Assembly: GCA_900316525.1 (NCBI GenBank)
Contig: ONDF01000003.1
Span: forward strand, 124,001-188,000
Origin: an uncultured Bacteroidales bacterium
GTDB lineage: Bacteria > Bacteroidota > Bacteroidia > Bacteroidales > UBA932
DNA length: 64,000 nt
Direction: 5' to 3'
Under the pieces are notes generated by a model that was not told the origin of the DNA, did no database searches, and saw nothing but the letters and a program-made list of their open reading frames with translations. Within the stretch, counting starts at the first letter, position 1; each line of letters starts with the position of its first letter. The translations under genes and the position numbers were made by a program. Shown in pieces: positions 8,729-17,671 of the stretch.

Positions 8729-11700
8729 TTAGTTGAACATATACTTGACGCCGATCTGCATGTACCAGCAGTTGCCGAGGCTGTGCTGGTAGTCCCAGGT
8801 CTTCACGCCGGAATCCACCATCGTGGAGAACACGGGGACGCCGTCCGGATCCGTCCGCTCGTACTTCAGGATCTTGGCGTTGCCGCTGGCGTTGGGGACG
8901 TCCGGGTTGAAGCCCTTCGTCACGCCCCAGCGGGAGTTGAACAGGTTGCTGACATTCTGCACGTCCAGGCTCAGCTGCAGGGTGTTGCGGACGCTGCCGA
9001 CCTTCACGATGAAGTCGTGGGCGAAGCGGAAGTCGAACACGTGGCGCATCGGCTGGTTCACCGCATAGGCCTCGGCATACTTGCCCGCATTCTTGGTGAG
9101 GTAGGCGTCCTGCGCGGCGAACTCCCAGTAACGGTTCGCATTGTCCTCGTCGATGAAGCGGATCTCGCTCTTGTTGGCCGGGATGTACATCAGGTCGTAG
9201 GCGTTGCCGTCGCCGTTCAGGTCGTTGCCGTAGACGTAGCTGTTGCCCGAGTAGCGGAGACCCTCGTAGAACAGGCTCCAGTGGTTGTGCGCGGCGTCGG
9301 TGTAGGCGACGGAGGCCATCAGACGGTCGGGCAGGTTGTAGGAGGAGTTGTGCAGGATGTTGTAGTTAGGACCGTCCACGGAAGGAATGTACTTCCAGGC
9401 GGCGGAGGCGTTGGAGCCCGGCATGCCGGTGATTTCCTTGCTCACGGTGTGCGTGTAGGCCGCCGTGATGCTGAGGTTCTGCAGCGGCTGCGCGTTCAGG
9501 GAGATGGTGGCGATGGAACCCCAGCCCTTGTTCGTGTTGGTCAGGACGTAGGCGTCCTTGTTGGTGTACCGGTAGTCGGCGGGATAGATGTGCCGTTTGT
9601 CGGGGCCGTTGAAGGTCACCCAGCCGGCGTTGTCCTCCGGGATGTTGTAGTTGGTGAGCATCACGCCGTTGATGGTCTTGTTGAAGATGTACTCGGCGCT
9701 GATGGTCAGCGGGAAGGAGAACGGGAAGGTGTAGTCGACGGCGAGGGAACTCTTCCACACCTGCGGCATCTTGAAGTTGTAGTCCACGCCGGCGACTTCG
9801 CTCGGAGCGGGGGCCGTCTCCGGGGTGATGCTGGTCGGATACTTGTCCGGGTCGATGCCGTTCAGGATGTCGAGGATCGCCCAGCGGTCGGTCACGAGGT
9901 GGCCGCCGGCCATCATCCGGCTCAGGACCTCGGGATCCTTCATCTTGGTCAAGCGGCCCTTCACGATACCGGCGTTGGTGGGCATGTTGGTGAAGAACAC
10001 CAGCGGGATACGGCCGGAGAAGAGGCCGGTACCGCCACGAACCTTCAGGCTCCTGTCCCCGAAGACATCCCAGGAGAAGCCCAGACGGGGACTAACCTGG
10101 ATGCTGGTCTTGGGCCACTTACCGGTGTCCACGTGCTTGCCGCCGTAATCGAGGGCATAGGTCGCGTTGTTCTTCATCACGTCCTTGTTGTTGAAGGACA
10201 GGTTGTCCAGGCGCAGGCCGGCGGTGAGCTTGACGCGGTCGTTCACGGTCCATTCATCCTGGACATAGGCGCCGATCTGGGCGAAACGCACCTTCGCGGA
10301 AGGATATTCGTCCCCGTCGAAGCCCCAGTCGAAGGCCATCTCGATCGGGGCGTTGCCCGCCATGAAGTCGCTCATGCTGGCGAACCGGAACATGCCGGTA
10401 CCGTTGCGCATGTAGGTGTTCAGGGCCATCTGGGCCTCCACGCTGGCGCCGGCGGTCACCTTGTGGGAGCCCAGGTACAGGGTGACGTCGTCCTTGACGT
10501 TCAGCACCGTGTTCTGGACCTTGTTCCGGTAGGTGAACAGCTCGGTACCGAAGTCCATGTAAGGCTCGTTGGCGTAGTCGGAACCGAGGTCGCCGGCGAG
10601 GATTTCCACGAACGGGAAGAAACCGCCGTCATTGCCGCGGACGTCCTGGATGTCGGAGTACGTGACCAGGAGCTGGTTGGAAACCTTGTCCGAGAAGCGG
10701 GAGTTCAAGTCCGCGGAGACCGTCCAGAGGTTGTTCATCTGGTTGTACAGCGAGTTGGAGAACACGAGGCCGTACTTGGAGGCCATGCCGAAACTCATGT
10801 CGGACACGTCGCGGGAGGTGGACGGAGCCGTCCACTTGTTGTTGTTCGTGTAGTTGTACCGGAGGGCCAGATGGTGCTTCTGGCTGATGTTCCAGTCGAT
10901 GCGGGCGAGGAGCTTCAGGTTGCCCTGGTCCTTGTTGTAGTTGTTGTAGGAACCCGGATCGTAGTCGTAGTTCTTGATGAGGAAGTTCCGCATCTGCTCA
11001 GCCTCGGAGATCTTGACACGGGTGATCATACGGGTCTCGTCCTCCACGCCGTCCTCGGAAGGACGCCACTTGATGATTTCGGAAGGGCTCGGGGAGCGCT
11101 CGGCGTTGACGAAGAAGAACAGCTTGTTCTTGATGATCGGGCCGCCCAGGGTGAAGCCGTACGTGGTCTTGCTTTCCGGGGTGCGCTCGAGGTCTACGCC
11201 GTCCACGCGGTTGCCGTGCATGTTCTCGTTCTGGTAATAGGCATAGGCCGTCCCCTTGAACGTGTTCGTACCGGACTTCGTGATGGCGTTGATACCGCCG
11301 CCGATGAAGTTCGACTGACGGACGTCGTACGGGGACACGACAACCTGCATTTCCTCGATCGCGTCGATGGAAATCGGGTTGCCACCGCCCGGCAGGGCCG
11401 TCGAGAGACCGAAGTTGTTGTTCACGTTCGCGCCGTCCACGGTGAAGTTGGTGGAACGGCCGGAGCTGCCGGAGAAGTTCATCCCGTTACCGCCGTAAGG
11501 CGAGAGCTTGGCCATGTCGGAGAAACTCCGGCTGATGGTGGGCATCTCGATCATCTGGCGGGAGGAGATGTTCGTGGAGGCGCCGGTTTTCTCCACGGCC
11601 GCGAACTTGGAAGTCGGAGCCGCGATGACGACGGCCTCCGAGAGGAACTCGGAGGACTCCGGAAGCTGGGCGTTCAGGTTGAACGTTTCGGCCAGGGAGA

Positions 11701-11992
11701 GGGTGACATCGGTGTAGTTCACCTGCTGGTAGCCCAGGCAGGAGACCTCGACCCGGTAAGGGCCGCCGGTGCGCATACCCTGGATGGTGTAGAGACCGTC
11801 CACGTTGGTCACGGAGCCGTAGCTGGTGCCGGAAGGCTCGTGGATGGCCACGATGGCGGCGCCGATGACCGGCTCTCCGTTCTGGTCCACCACCCGGCCG
11901 CCGAGGGACGCCGTTGTCACCTGGGCAAAGGCAGCGATACCCGCAAACATCGTGATGAGCGCGAGCGCAAGGCTTTTGAAGGGATTTCTCAT
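8729..11992 (-). CDS. TonB-dependent receptor, oar-like
   Basis: This 1087-residue protein begins with a signal peptide ending IAAFAQ. A carboxypeptidase-regulatory-like domain follows (about 25-115, GGRVVDQNGEPVIGAAIVA), then a plug (NFTVDGANVNNNFG, SPYDVRQSNFIGGGINAITKSGTN) and a long beta barrel ending in the aromatic strand GVKYMFN. It is an outer membrane transporter driven by TonB. No SusD-type partner is adjacent, which argues against a standard glycan utilisation locus. It shares extensive similarity with the receptor at 12118-15429 and looks like the product of an old duplication. The lipoproteins and nucleases directly downstream are probably cotranscribed. Confidence 0.9.
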   Translation of the reverse strand: MRNPFKSLALALITMFAGIAAFAQVTTASLGGRVVDQNGEPVIGAAIVAIHEPSGTSYGSVTNVDGLYTIQGMRTGGPYRVEVSCLGYQQVNYTDVTLSLAETFNLNAQLPESSEFLSEAVVIAAPTSKFAAVEKTGASTNISSRQMIEMPTISRSFSDMAKLSPYGGNGMNFSGSSGRSTNFTVDGANVNNNFGLSTALPGGGNPISIDAIEEMQVVVSPYDVRQSNFIGGGINAITKSGTNTFKGTAYAYYQNENMHGNRVDGVDLERTPESKTTYGFTLGGPIIKNKLFFFVNAERSPSPSEIIKWRPSEDGVEDETRMITRVKISEAEQMRNFLIKNYDYDPGSYNNYNKDQGNLKLLARIDWNISQKHHLALRYNYTNNNKWTAPSTSRDVSDMSFGMASKYGLVFSNSLYNQMNNLWTVSADLNSRFSDKVSNQLLVTYSDIQDVRGNDGGFFPFVEILAGDLGSDYANEPYMDFGTELFTYRNKVQNTVLNVKDDVTLYLGSHKVTAGASVEAQMALNTYMRNGTGMFRFASMSDFMAGNAPIEMAFDWGFDGDEYPSAKVRFAQIGAYVQDEWTVNDRVKLTAGLRLDNLSFNNKDVMKNNATYALDYGGKHVDTGKWPKTSIQVSPRLGFSWDVFGDRSLKVRGGTGLFSGRIPLVFFTNMPTNAGIVKGRLTKMKDPEVLSRMMAGGHLVTDRWAILDILNGIDPDKYPTSITPETAPAPSEVAGVDYNFKMPQVWKSSLAVDYTFPFSFPLTISAEYIFNKTINGVMLTNYNIPEDNAGWVTFNGPDKRHIYPADYRYTNKDAYVLTNTNKGWGSIATISLNAQPLQNLSITAAYTHTVSKEITGMPGSNASAAWKYIPSVDGPNYNILHNSSYNLPDRLMASVAYTDAAHNHWSLFYEGLRYSGNSYVYGNDLNGDGNAYDLMYIPANKSEIRFIDEDNANRYWEFAAQDAYLTKNAGKYAEAYAVNQPMRHVFDFRFAHDFIVKVGSVRNTLQLSLDVQNVSNLFNSRWGVTKGFNPDVPNASGNAKILKYERTDPDGVPVFSTMVDSGVKTWDYQHSLGNCWYMQIGVKYMFN

Positions 11993-12059
11993 AAGGTTAT
12001 CGTGCTAAATTATATAGTTTACCAATTTGCGAATTTAACGATAATTCTTCAAAAGCACA

Positions 12060-12091
12060 ATAAAAAACGGGACCCCTTTGCAAGGGGCCCC
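12060..12091 (-). terminator. intrinsic terminator after the second TonB receptor gene
   Basis: On the minus strand a hairpin with arms CCCCTT and AAGGGG, extended by flanking G/C pairs, is followed by CCCG and a run of T residues. It sits about 30 nt after the stop of the receptor gene and before the next receptor gene. It can therefore separate or attenuate the two transcription units. Confidence 0.65.
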
Positions 12092-12117
12092 GTCGGGGAT
12101 GCTGACGGAAAGTCAGA

Positions 12118-15100
12118 TTAGTTGAAGAAGTACTTCAGGCCGAAGAGAACCTGCCAGCACTCGGCGGTGTTCTTGAAGTAGTTCGTGTACGTCTTGGTCG
12201 GATAGTTGCCATCCACCTTGTTGAAGGAGAACTGCGGAACACCGCTGGCGTTCAGGCCTTCGTACTTGAGCGGGCTGATGGAGTTTGCGCTCGGATACTT
12301 GTCACCGGACTGGCTGTAGGCGAACTGGCGGACACCCCACTTGCTGTTGAACATGTTGCCGATGTTGTCGATGGAGGCGCTGATCTGGAGCTTATGGTTG
12401 GTGGAGCCGATGTGGAACTTGATATCCTTTGCCAGACGGAGGTCGAAGCGGTGCACGAACGGAGCGCGGGCGGCGTTGGACTCGGCGTACTGGCCCTTGT
12501 GCTTGGACAGGTAGTTGTCCTGCTCGACGAACTTCCAGAAGGCGTCACGGTCGGCCTCGGAGGTGAAAGCGACCTCGTCCTTGGTGGCGGGAATGTAGAT
12601 CAGGTCGTAGGAAAGGCCGTCACCGTTCATGTCGTTGCTGTAAGTGAAGCTGTTGCCGGCCGGGGAATAACCCGTATAGTAGAGGTCCACCTGCAGGCCG
12701 CCGATAAGGTCGATGTAGTAGGAGAGGTTCGCGGAGACCTTGTCCGGAGTGACATACTGGCTGCGTTCCAGGACGGCGAAGTTCGGACCGTTCACGGAGT
12801 AGAGACCCTGGTAGGCGGAACTGGCGGCGGAACCCGGCATGCCGGAGATTTCCTTGGCCTCGGTGTGGGTGTAGGAGAACATCGCCTTGAGGTTGCGGAT
12901 CGGCTCGGCCTTCACGGTGTAGTTGAAGGTGTAACCCCAACCCTGACGGGAATTGGTCAGGACATAGGCGTTGTTGGTACCATACAGGTAGTCGCCTTCA
13001 TACTTCAGGCGGTTGTCCGGACCGGAGAAATGGCTGGTGACCTTGCTCTCGTTGATATTCCAGTTCACGAGGCGGGTGCCCCAGATGGTCTTGTTGAACA
13101 TGCCTTCAGCGGTCATAGACAGCGGGAAGGAGGTCGGGAGCTGCAGGTCGAGGGCGAGGGAGCTCTTCCAGATCTGCGGCATGTGGAAGTCGGGATCGAC
13201 GGCGTTGATGTCGGCATTCTTGCCGATCTGACCATCCTGAGGGGTGACGTTGGTGTTCAGGCCCAGCGCCTTGATGTACTCCTCGTTATTGGTGATCAGG
13301 TGACCGCCGGTCTCCTTGCCGCCGTTCAGGGTGATCAGCGCGGCCTTGACATCGTCCGGATACTTGACACCGGTAATCTTGCCGTCGGCATCCTTGGCGA
13401 AGGAAGAGGTGTACTTGGCCATGGTCTGGATCATACCGGCGTTCTGCGGCATGTTCGTGAAGAACACGAGCGGGAGACGGCCCTGGAACAGGCCGGTACC
13501 GCCGCGGACGACGATGCTCTTGTCACCATAGACATCCCAGTTGAAGCCGATGCGCGGGGAAACCTGGACGCGGGTCTTGGGCCACACGCCGGTATCGATG
13601 CTCTTGCCGCCGAAGCTGATGGCCTTGATGGCGTTGTTGGTCATCAGGTCCTTGTTATCGAAAGCGAGCATGTCGGCACGGAGACCGTAGGAGAGCTTGA
13701 AGGTCGGGGTGACTTTCCACTCGTCCTGGACATAGGCGCCGTACTGGTCGTAGTTGATTCGGCCGGCCGGGTTGGAGACACCGTTGTTACCGTAGGTGTA
13801 GACGAAGCTCAGAGGCAGGTTGCCCTTGAGGAAGTCCTCGGCGCTGGCGAAGCGGTAGTAACCGGTACCGTTGCGCATGTAGGAGTTGTGAGCCATCTGG
13901 TGCTCATAGGTGACACCGGCCGTGAGGGTGTGGGAACCCAGGTAGAAGGTCAGGTTGTCCTGGACGTTGAGGACCGTGTTCTTCACGCCGTTGTTGTAGG
14001 TGAAGAGCTCGTAACCGAGGGAGGTATACGGGATGAAGTTTCCGGTGCTGTAGTCGCCGTCGGTCATGATGTCGATGTGCGGGAACGGGGTGGACTTGGA
14101 ACCGCGCTGGTCGTTGATGTTGGTGTAGGTCGCGATGAAGCGGTTGGACAGCGTGTTGGAGAAACGGCTGTTGAGCTCACCGGCAACGGACCAGACATCG
14201 TTCTGCTGGCTGTACATGTTGTTGGAGAACGGCTGGGACTCCTTGCTGGCACGGTCGAAACCCTTGTTGCGGTAGCTGTCATCGCAGGAGTTGCCGTTCG
14301 GAGCATACCAGTAGCCGTTCGTCGTGTTGTTGTAGCGGAGGCTGAGCTTGTGGGCGTCGGAAATGTTCCAGTCGAGTCGGGCCAGGAGCTTGCGGTTCTG
14401 CGTACCGCCGGGATAGCTGTCGAGGGAACCCGGATCGTAGCCGTATTCGTTCTTGAGCTTGTCGGCGATCTGGTTGAGGATACCGGTCTTCGCGGCATCG
14501 GCACGGACCTGGATCTTCTCCTCCGGCTTGTTCTGCATTTCGAAGTTCACGAAGAAGAAGAGCTTGTTCTTGACGATCGGGCCGCCGAAGGTGAAGCCGT
14601 AGATGAGGTTGGACTCCGGCTTGCGGTCGCCCAGATCCTCGCCCCAGAGCTTGTTGCCACGGAGAGCCTGGTTGGTGTAGTAGGTGTAGGCCGTACCCTT
14701 GAAGGTGTTGGTACCGGACTTGGTGATGGCGTTGATGCCGCCGCCCACGAAGTTGGACTGACGGACGTCATAGGGAGCCACAACCAGCTGGACCTCCTCG
14801 ATGGCGTCGAGGGAAATCGGGGTGCCGCCGCCCGGGAGGGCGTCGGAGAGGCCGAAGTTGTTGTTCAGGTTCGCGCCGTCCACGGTGAAGTTGGTGGAAC
14901 GGCCGTCGGAACCGGCGAAACTCATGCCGGAGGCATACGGGCTGAGCTTGGTGAGGGCGGCAAGGCTGCGGCCGGAGTTCGGCAGGTTCATCATTTCCTC
15001 GTTGGAGATGTTGGTGCTGGCGCCGGTCTTGGTGGCGGCGAAGCGGGAGGCCGGAGTGGCCACGACGACGGCCTCGCTCAGGGACTCGACATCGTCGTTC

Positions 15101-15429
15101 AGATAACCGTCCAGGACATAGTTCTCACCGAGGGCGAGCTTGATGTCCGTGAACTTGACGGTCTGGTAACCGAGGCAGGAAACCTCCACGACGTAAGGAC
15201 CGCCGGTACGCATGCCCTGGATCGCATAGAGGCCTTCCCCGTTCGTCACGGCACCGTAGGTGGTACCGGAGGGGGTGTGGGTCGCCACGACAGCGGCGCC
15301 GATGATGGTCTCACCCTTGGTGTCCACGATGCGGCCGCCGAGGGAGGCGGTCGTCACCTGGGCAAAGGCGACAGTGCCCGCCATCAACATAGTGACAACG
15401 AGCAGAAGGCTTTTGAAAGCGTTCTTCAT
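12118..15429 (-). CDS. TonB-dependent receptor, oar-like (paralogue of the neighbouring receptor)
   Basis: The start is set at 15429, where MKNAFKSLLLVV opens a proper signal peptide ending TVAFAQ; the frame stays open upstream through a dispersed repeat, but that part is not protein-like. The protein has 1103 residues: a regulatory-like domain (GGRIVDTKGETIIGAAVVA), a plug (NFTVDGANLNNNFG, APYDVRQSNFVGGGINAITKSGTN) and a barrel ending GLKYFFN. The family imports or exports large substrates across the outer membrane with TonB. The close paralogue downstream suggests duplication with divergent substrates. Its own terminator and promoter suggest separate transcription. Confidence 0.9.
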   Translation of the reverse strand: MKNAFKSLLLVVTMLMAGTVAFAQVTTASLGGRIVDTKGETIIGAAVVATHTPSGTTYGAVTNGEGLYAIQGMRTGGPYVVEVSCLGYQTVKFTDIKLALGENYVLDGYLNDDVESLSEAVVVATPASRFAATKTGASTNISNEEMMNLPNSGRSLAALTKLSPYASGMSFAGSDGRSTNFTVDGANLNNNFGLSDALPGGGTPISLDAIEEVQLVVAPYDVRQSNFVGGGINAITKSGTNTFKGTAYTYYTNQALRGNKLWGEDLGDRKPESNLIYGFTFGGPIVKNKLFFFVNFEMQNKPEEKIQVRADAAKTGILNQIADKLKNEYGYDPGSLDSYPGGTQNRKLLARLDWNISDAHKLSLRYNNTTNGYWYAPNGNSCDDSYRNKGFDRASKESQPFSNNMYSQQNDVWSVAGELNSRFSNTLSNRFIATYTNINDQRGSKSTPFPHIDIMTDGDYSTGNFIPYTSLGYELFTYNNGVKNTVLNVQDNLTFYLGSHTLTAGVTYEHQMAHNSYMRNGTGYYRFASAEDFLKGNLPLSFVYTYGNNGVSNPAGRINYDQYGAYVQDEWKVTPTFKLSYGLRADMLAFDNKDLMTNNAIKAISFGGKSIDTGVWPKTRVQVSPRIGFNWDVYGDKSIVVRGGTGLFQGRLPLVFFTNMPQNAGMIQTMAKYTSSFAKDADGKITGVKYPDDVKAALITLNGGKETGGHLITNNEEYIKALGLNTNVTPQDGQIGKNADINAVDPDFHMPQIWKSSLALDLQLPTSFPLSMTAEGMFNKTIWGTRLVNWNINESKVTSHFSGPDNRLKYEGDYLYGTNNAYVLTNSRQGWGYTFNYTVKAEPIRNLKAMFSYTHTEAKEISGMPGSAASSAYQGLYSVNGPNFAVLERSQYVTPDKVSANLSYYIDLIGGLQVDLYYTGYSPAGNSFTYSNDMNGDGLSYDLIYIPATKDEVAFTSEADRDAFWKFVEQDNYLSKHKGQYAESNAARAPFVHRFDLRLAKDIKFHIGSTNHKLQISASIDNIGNMFNSKWGVRQFAYSQSGDKYPSANSISPLKYEGLNASGVPQFSFNKVDGNYPTKTYTNYFKNTAECWQVLFGLKYFFN

Positions 15430-15475
15430 AAGGTAAGAATAAATAGAATGAATAGTTGTTTCGTAAAACCGGGCG

Positions 15476-15506
15476 CAAAGGTACAATATTTTTCGGAATA
15501 ATGAAA
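15476..15506 (-). promoter_or_regulatory. promoter of the second TonB receptor gene
   Basis: On the minus strand a -7 box TACCTTTG (15476-15483) lies 19 nt after TTTC (15503-15506), close to the Bacteroidota consensus TTTG-N19/20-TAnnTTTG. The start codon is about 47 nt downstream. Confidence 0.55.
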
Positions 15507-15513
15507 CGGTTGT

Positions 15514-15624
15514 AGATTCCTTCGCTTCGCTCGGAATGACAATAGGACACTTCGCCCGGATGACAAAAAAAGGAATGACATGCGATGTCATTCCGAGGAG
15601 GTCGAAGACCGACGAAGGAATCTT
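15514..15624. repeat. cluster of dispersed palindromic repeats (PSEAKES family)
   Basis: A copy reading GATTCCTTCGCTTCGCTCGG followed by AATGAC (15515-15540) is followed by a half copy (CCGGATGACA, about 15557-15566) and an inverted copy (15586-15624, TGTCATTCCGAGG ... CGAAGGAATCTT). The same sequence recurs inside trmB and inside the polyferredoxin gene. The cluster fills the gap between metK and the receptor gene and ends next to the metK stop codon. The arrangement resembles REP/BIME elements. No transposase is visible nearby. Confidence 0.75.
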
Positions 15625-15625
15625 C

Positions 15626-16930
15626 CTACGCAATCCCGAAGGCCTTTTTCACCGCAGGGACGCTGTCCAGGAGCTCCCAGCCGAAGAACTGGACGATCTT
15701 GGGCTTGCCCTGGACGGTCACGGCCTTGGTATAAGGCGTCCGGCCCATGTGGCCGTAGGAGGCCGTCGGGGTGTAGATCGGGTTCTTCAGACCGAACTTC
15801 TTGATGATCTTCGCCGGGCGGAGGTCGAAGAGCTCGGCCACCTTCTTCGCGATCTCACCGTCCTTGAGACCGTTTTTCGCGGTGCCGTAGGTGTCCACGA
15901 ACACGCTCACGGGCTTCGCCACGCCGATCGCGTAGGCGAGCTGGACGAGGCACTCGTCCGCCACGCCGGCGGCGACGAGGTTCTTCGCGATGTAGCGGGC
16001 GGCGTAGGCCGCGCTGCGGTCCACCTTGGACGGGTCCTTGCCGGAGAAGGCGCCGCCGCCGTGGGCGCCCTTGCCGCCGTAGGTGTCGACGATGATCTTG
16101 CGGCCGGTGAGGCCGGTGTCGCCGTGGGGACCGCCGATGACGAACTTCCCGGTGGGGTTCACATGCAGGATGAAGCTGTGGATGAGGCGCGCGGTCTCCT
16201 CCGGGAGGGCGGCCTTCAGGCGCGGGATGAGGATGGTCTCCACATCGTAGCGGATCTTCGCCTGCATCTCGAAATCGACCTTGGCCTGGCCGAACTCGCG
16301 GACCGCGTCGGCGTAGGACATCCGGCCGAGGCTCTCCGGGACGAACTCGTCGTGCTGGGTGGACAGGACGATGGTATGGACCTTCACGGGCTGGTGCGTG
16401 TCCCCGTCGTACTCGATGGTGAACTGGGACTTGGCGTCCGGGCGGAGGTACGGCATCAGCTCCGGCTCCTCGTGGCGGATGTCAGCGAGGATTTTCAGCA
16501 GGAAGTGGCTGAGGTACAGGGGCAGCGGCATATAGTCCTCGGTGTCGCGGCAGGCGTAGCCGAACATCATGCCCTGGTCGCCGGCGCCCTGGTCGTCGGC
16601 CTCGGCACGCTCCACGCCGCGGTTGATGTCGGCGCTCTGCTCGTGCAGGGCGGACATCACGCCGCAGGAGTTCCCGTCAAACATGTACTCGGCCTTGTTG
16701 TAGCCGATGCGGTTGATGGTGTTGCGGACGGTGGTCTGGATATCGACATAGGCTTCGGACTTGACCTCGCCCATCACCACGACCATGCCCGTGGAGCAGA
16801 AGCTCTCGCACGCGACCTTGGATTCGGGGTCCTGGCGGAGGAACTCGTCCAGGATGGCGTCGCTGATCTGGTCGGCCACTTTGTCGGGATGGCCTTCGGA
16901 AACCGATTCGGAAGTGAAAAGATAATTCAT
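15626..16930 (-). CDS. metK: S-adenosylmethionine synthetase
   Basis: MetK makes S-adenosylmethionine from methionine and ATP in the cytosol. The start at 16930 gives 434 residues beginning [17 protein letters not shown], as in the family; an ATG 12 nt upstream lies inside a dispersed repeat and is less likely. Family signatures are visible: GHPDK (ATP site), GAGDQG, and [19 protein letters not shown]. The length is slightly above the usual 385-420 residues. The leader carries a SAM-II-like riboswitch and a terminator, which implies feedback by SAM. The gene is followed by a cluster of palindromic repeats. Confidence 0.97.
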   Translation of the reverse strand: MNYLFTSESVSEGHPDKVADQISDAILDEFLRQDPESKVACESFCSTGMVVVMGEVKSEAYVDIQTTVRNTINRIGYNKAEYMFDGNSCGVMSALHEQSADINRGVERAEADDQGAGDQGMMFGYACRDTEDYMPLPLYLSHFLLKILADIRHEEPELMPYLRPDAKSQFTIEYDGDTHQPVKVHTIVLSTQHDEFVPESLGRMSYADAVREFGQAKVDFEMQAKIRYDVETILIPRLKAALPEETARLIHSFILHVNPTGKFVIGGPHGDTGLTGRKIIVDTYGGKGAHGGGAFSGKDPSKVDRSAAYAARYIAKNLVAAGVADECLVQLAYAIGVAKPVSVFVDTYGTAKNGLKDGEIAKKVAELFDLRPAKIIKKFGLKNPIYTPTASYGHMGRTPYTKAVTVQGKPKIVQFFGWELLDSVPAVKKAFGIA

Positions 16931-16936
16931 GTTTTC

Positions 16937-16965
16937 TGTCATTTCGAGCGTAGTCGAGAAATCTC
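16937..16965 (-). repeat. dispersed palindromic repeat (GAAATGACA family), metK copy
   Basis: On the minus strand it reads AGATTTCTCG, a short spacer, then GCTCGAAATGACA, and it ends 7 nt before the metK start. Related copies lie at 17600-17628, 25345-25372 and 33426-33453. This copy sits between the terminator T-run and the start codon, so it is part of the metK leader. Confidence 0.75.
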
Positions 16966-17001
16966 AAAAAAAATTAGCCCCGTGCAGAATGCGGAGGCTA
17001 A
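16966..17001 (-). terminator. intrinsic terminator in the metK leader (riboswitch expression platform)
   Basis: On the minus strand TTAGCC and GGCTAA form a stem around a 16-nt loop that can pair further, and eight T residues follow. It lies between the SAM-II-like aptamer (17029-17075) and the metK start. It fits a terminator controlled by SAM binding rather than a simple end of the smpB transcript. Confidence 0.65.
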
Positions 17002-17028
17002 AAACACAAAACACTGATATGAAATGTA

Positions 17029-17075
17029 ATTTAGCATTTTTTTGAGTGGTTGCAAGCAATCCAAATCTCTCCACT
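17029..17075 (-). promoter_or_regulatory. SAM-II (SAM/alpha type) riboswitch-like aptamer upstream of metK
   Basis: On the minus strand, AGTGG pairs with CCACT around a loop holding GATTTGG and CTTGCAA, and A7-TGCTAAA follows. This order (P1 stem, GATTT in the loop, CTTGCA joined to the closing strand, then AAAATGCTAAA) matches my recollection of the SAM-II pseudoknot consensus. SAM-II is known from Alphaproteobacteria and Bacteroidota upstream of methionine and SAM genes. Its position, just after a promoter and before a terminator and metK, fits. Confidence 0.75.
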
Positions 17076-17091
17076 TCTGTTTTTGGGACGG

Positions 17092-17122
17092 CAAAGGTAC
17101 GACTATTTTTTGAATCCGCAAG
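17092..17122 (-). promoter_or_regulatory. metK: metK promoter
   Basis: The -7 box TACCTTTG (17092-17099) is separated by 19 nt from CTTG (17119-17122) on the minus strand. Transcription would begin just before the aptamer, leaving a leader of about 155 nt. Confidence 0.65.
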
Positions 17123-17138
17123 AAAAAATTTCACTTTT

Positions 17139-17594
17139 TTAATAGTCCCCCCGATCCATCTCGCGGCGGACGTCGCGTTCCTTGATCGTGTTGCGCTTGT
17201 CGTACTCCTTTTTACCCTTGGCGAGAGCGATGAGGAGCTTCGCGTAGCCGTTGTCGGCGATGAAGAGCTTGACGGCGACGATGGTGAGGCCGGTCTTCTT
17301 GTCCTCCATCAGCAGGTGGTTCAGCTCCTTGCGGGTGAGGAGGAGCCGGCGGTCGCGGACGGGCTCGTGCTGACCCCAGGAGCCCCAGTGGTACTGGGCG
17401 ATGTTCATCCCGCGGACGAAGAGCTGGTTGCCGACGAAATAGCAGTAGGCGTCCTGGAGGGAAGCCTTGCCCGCCCGGATGGACTTGATCTCCGTGCCCA
17501 CCAGCTGGATGCCGGCGGTATAGGTCTCCAGGAACTCGTAATCGAACGAGGCCCGGCGGTTCTTGATCTGGATGGTGCTCTTCGCTTTCGGCAT
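17139..17594 (-). CDS. smpB: SsrA-binding protein
   Basis: SmpB binds tmRNA and lets it rescue stalled ribosomes. The 151-residue protein matches the family along its length: [11 protein letters not shown] near the start, [19 protein letters not shown] in the beta barrel, [10 protein letters not shown], and a basic C-terminal tail with ERD.RREM. Its start lies 5 nt downstream of a dispersed palindromic repeat. The promoter overlaps that of divergent miaA. Confidence 0.97.
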   Translation of the reverse strand: MPKAKSTIQIKNRRASFDYEFLETYTAGIQLVGTEIKSIRAGKASLQDAYCYFVGNQLFVRGMNIAQYHWGSWGQHEPVRDRRLLLTRKELNHLLMEDKKTGLTIVAVKLFIADNGYAKLLIALAKGKKEYDKRNTIKERDVRREMDRGDY

Positions 17595-17599
17595 ACTCC

Positions 17600-17628
17600 T
17601 GTCATTTCGAGCTTGTCGAGAAATCTCG
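17600..17628 (-). repeat. dispersed palindromic repeat (GAAATGACA family), smpB copy
   Basis: On the minus strand it reads AGATTTCTCGACAAGCTCG followed by AAATGACA, in the same orientation and nearly the same distance from the start codon as the metK copy. It lies in the smpB leader. Confidence 0.75.
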
Positions 17629-17638
17629 AAACGGACTG

Positions 17639-17667
17639 CAAAGGTACAGTTTTTTTCCGTATTTTTG
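17639..17667. promoter_or_regulatory. divergent -7 boxes for smpB (minus) and miaA (plus)
   Basis: CAAAGGTA (17639-17646) is TACCTTTG on the minus strand, facing smpB. TATTTTTG (17660-17667) on the plus strand faces miaA and lies 5 nt before its ATG, so the miaA leader would be almost absent if this start is right. The -33 boxes are weak. Confidence 0.5.
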
Positions 17668-17671
17668 CGTT

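Noticed and set aside
5185..8736. Long antisense open frame of about 1,180 codons opposite the OB-repeat genes
   Set aside because: It mirrors GC-rich coding sequence on the other strand. The translation is rich in Val, Gly, His and Asp with no domain or signal, while the minus-strand frames have lipoboxes and conserved repeats.
1..15429. Standard SusC/SusD polysaccharide utilisation locus
   Set aside because: There are TonB receptors but no SusD homologue, glycoside hydrolase or matching regulator in the region.
15430..15633. N-terminal extension of the second TonB receptor to 15633
   Set aside because: The upstream frame translates the promoter and palindromic repeats; the signal peptide begins at 15429.
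16931..16942. metK start at the ATG at 16942
   Set aside because: That ATG lies in a dispersed repeat. The family N-terminus begins at the ATG at 16930.
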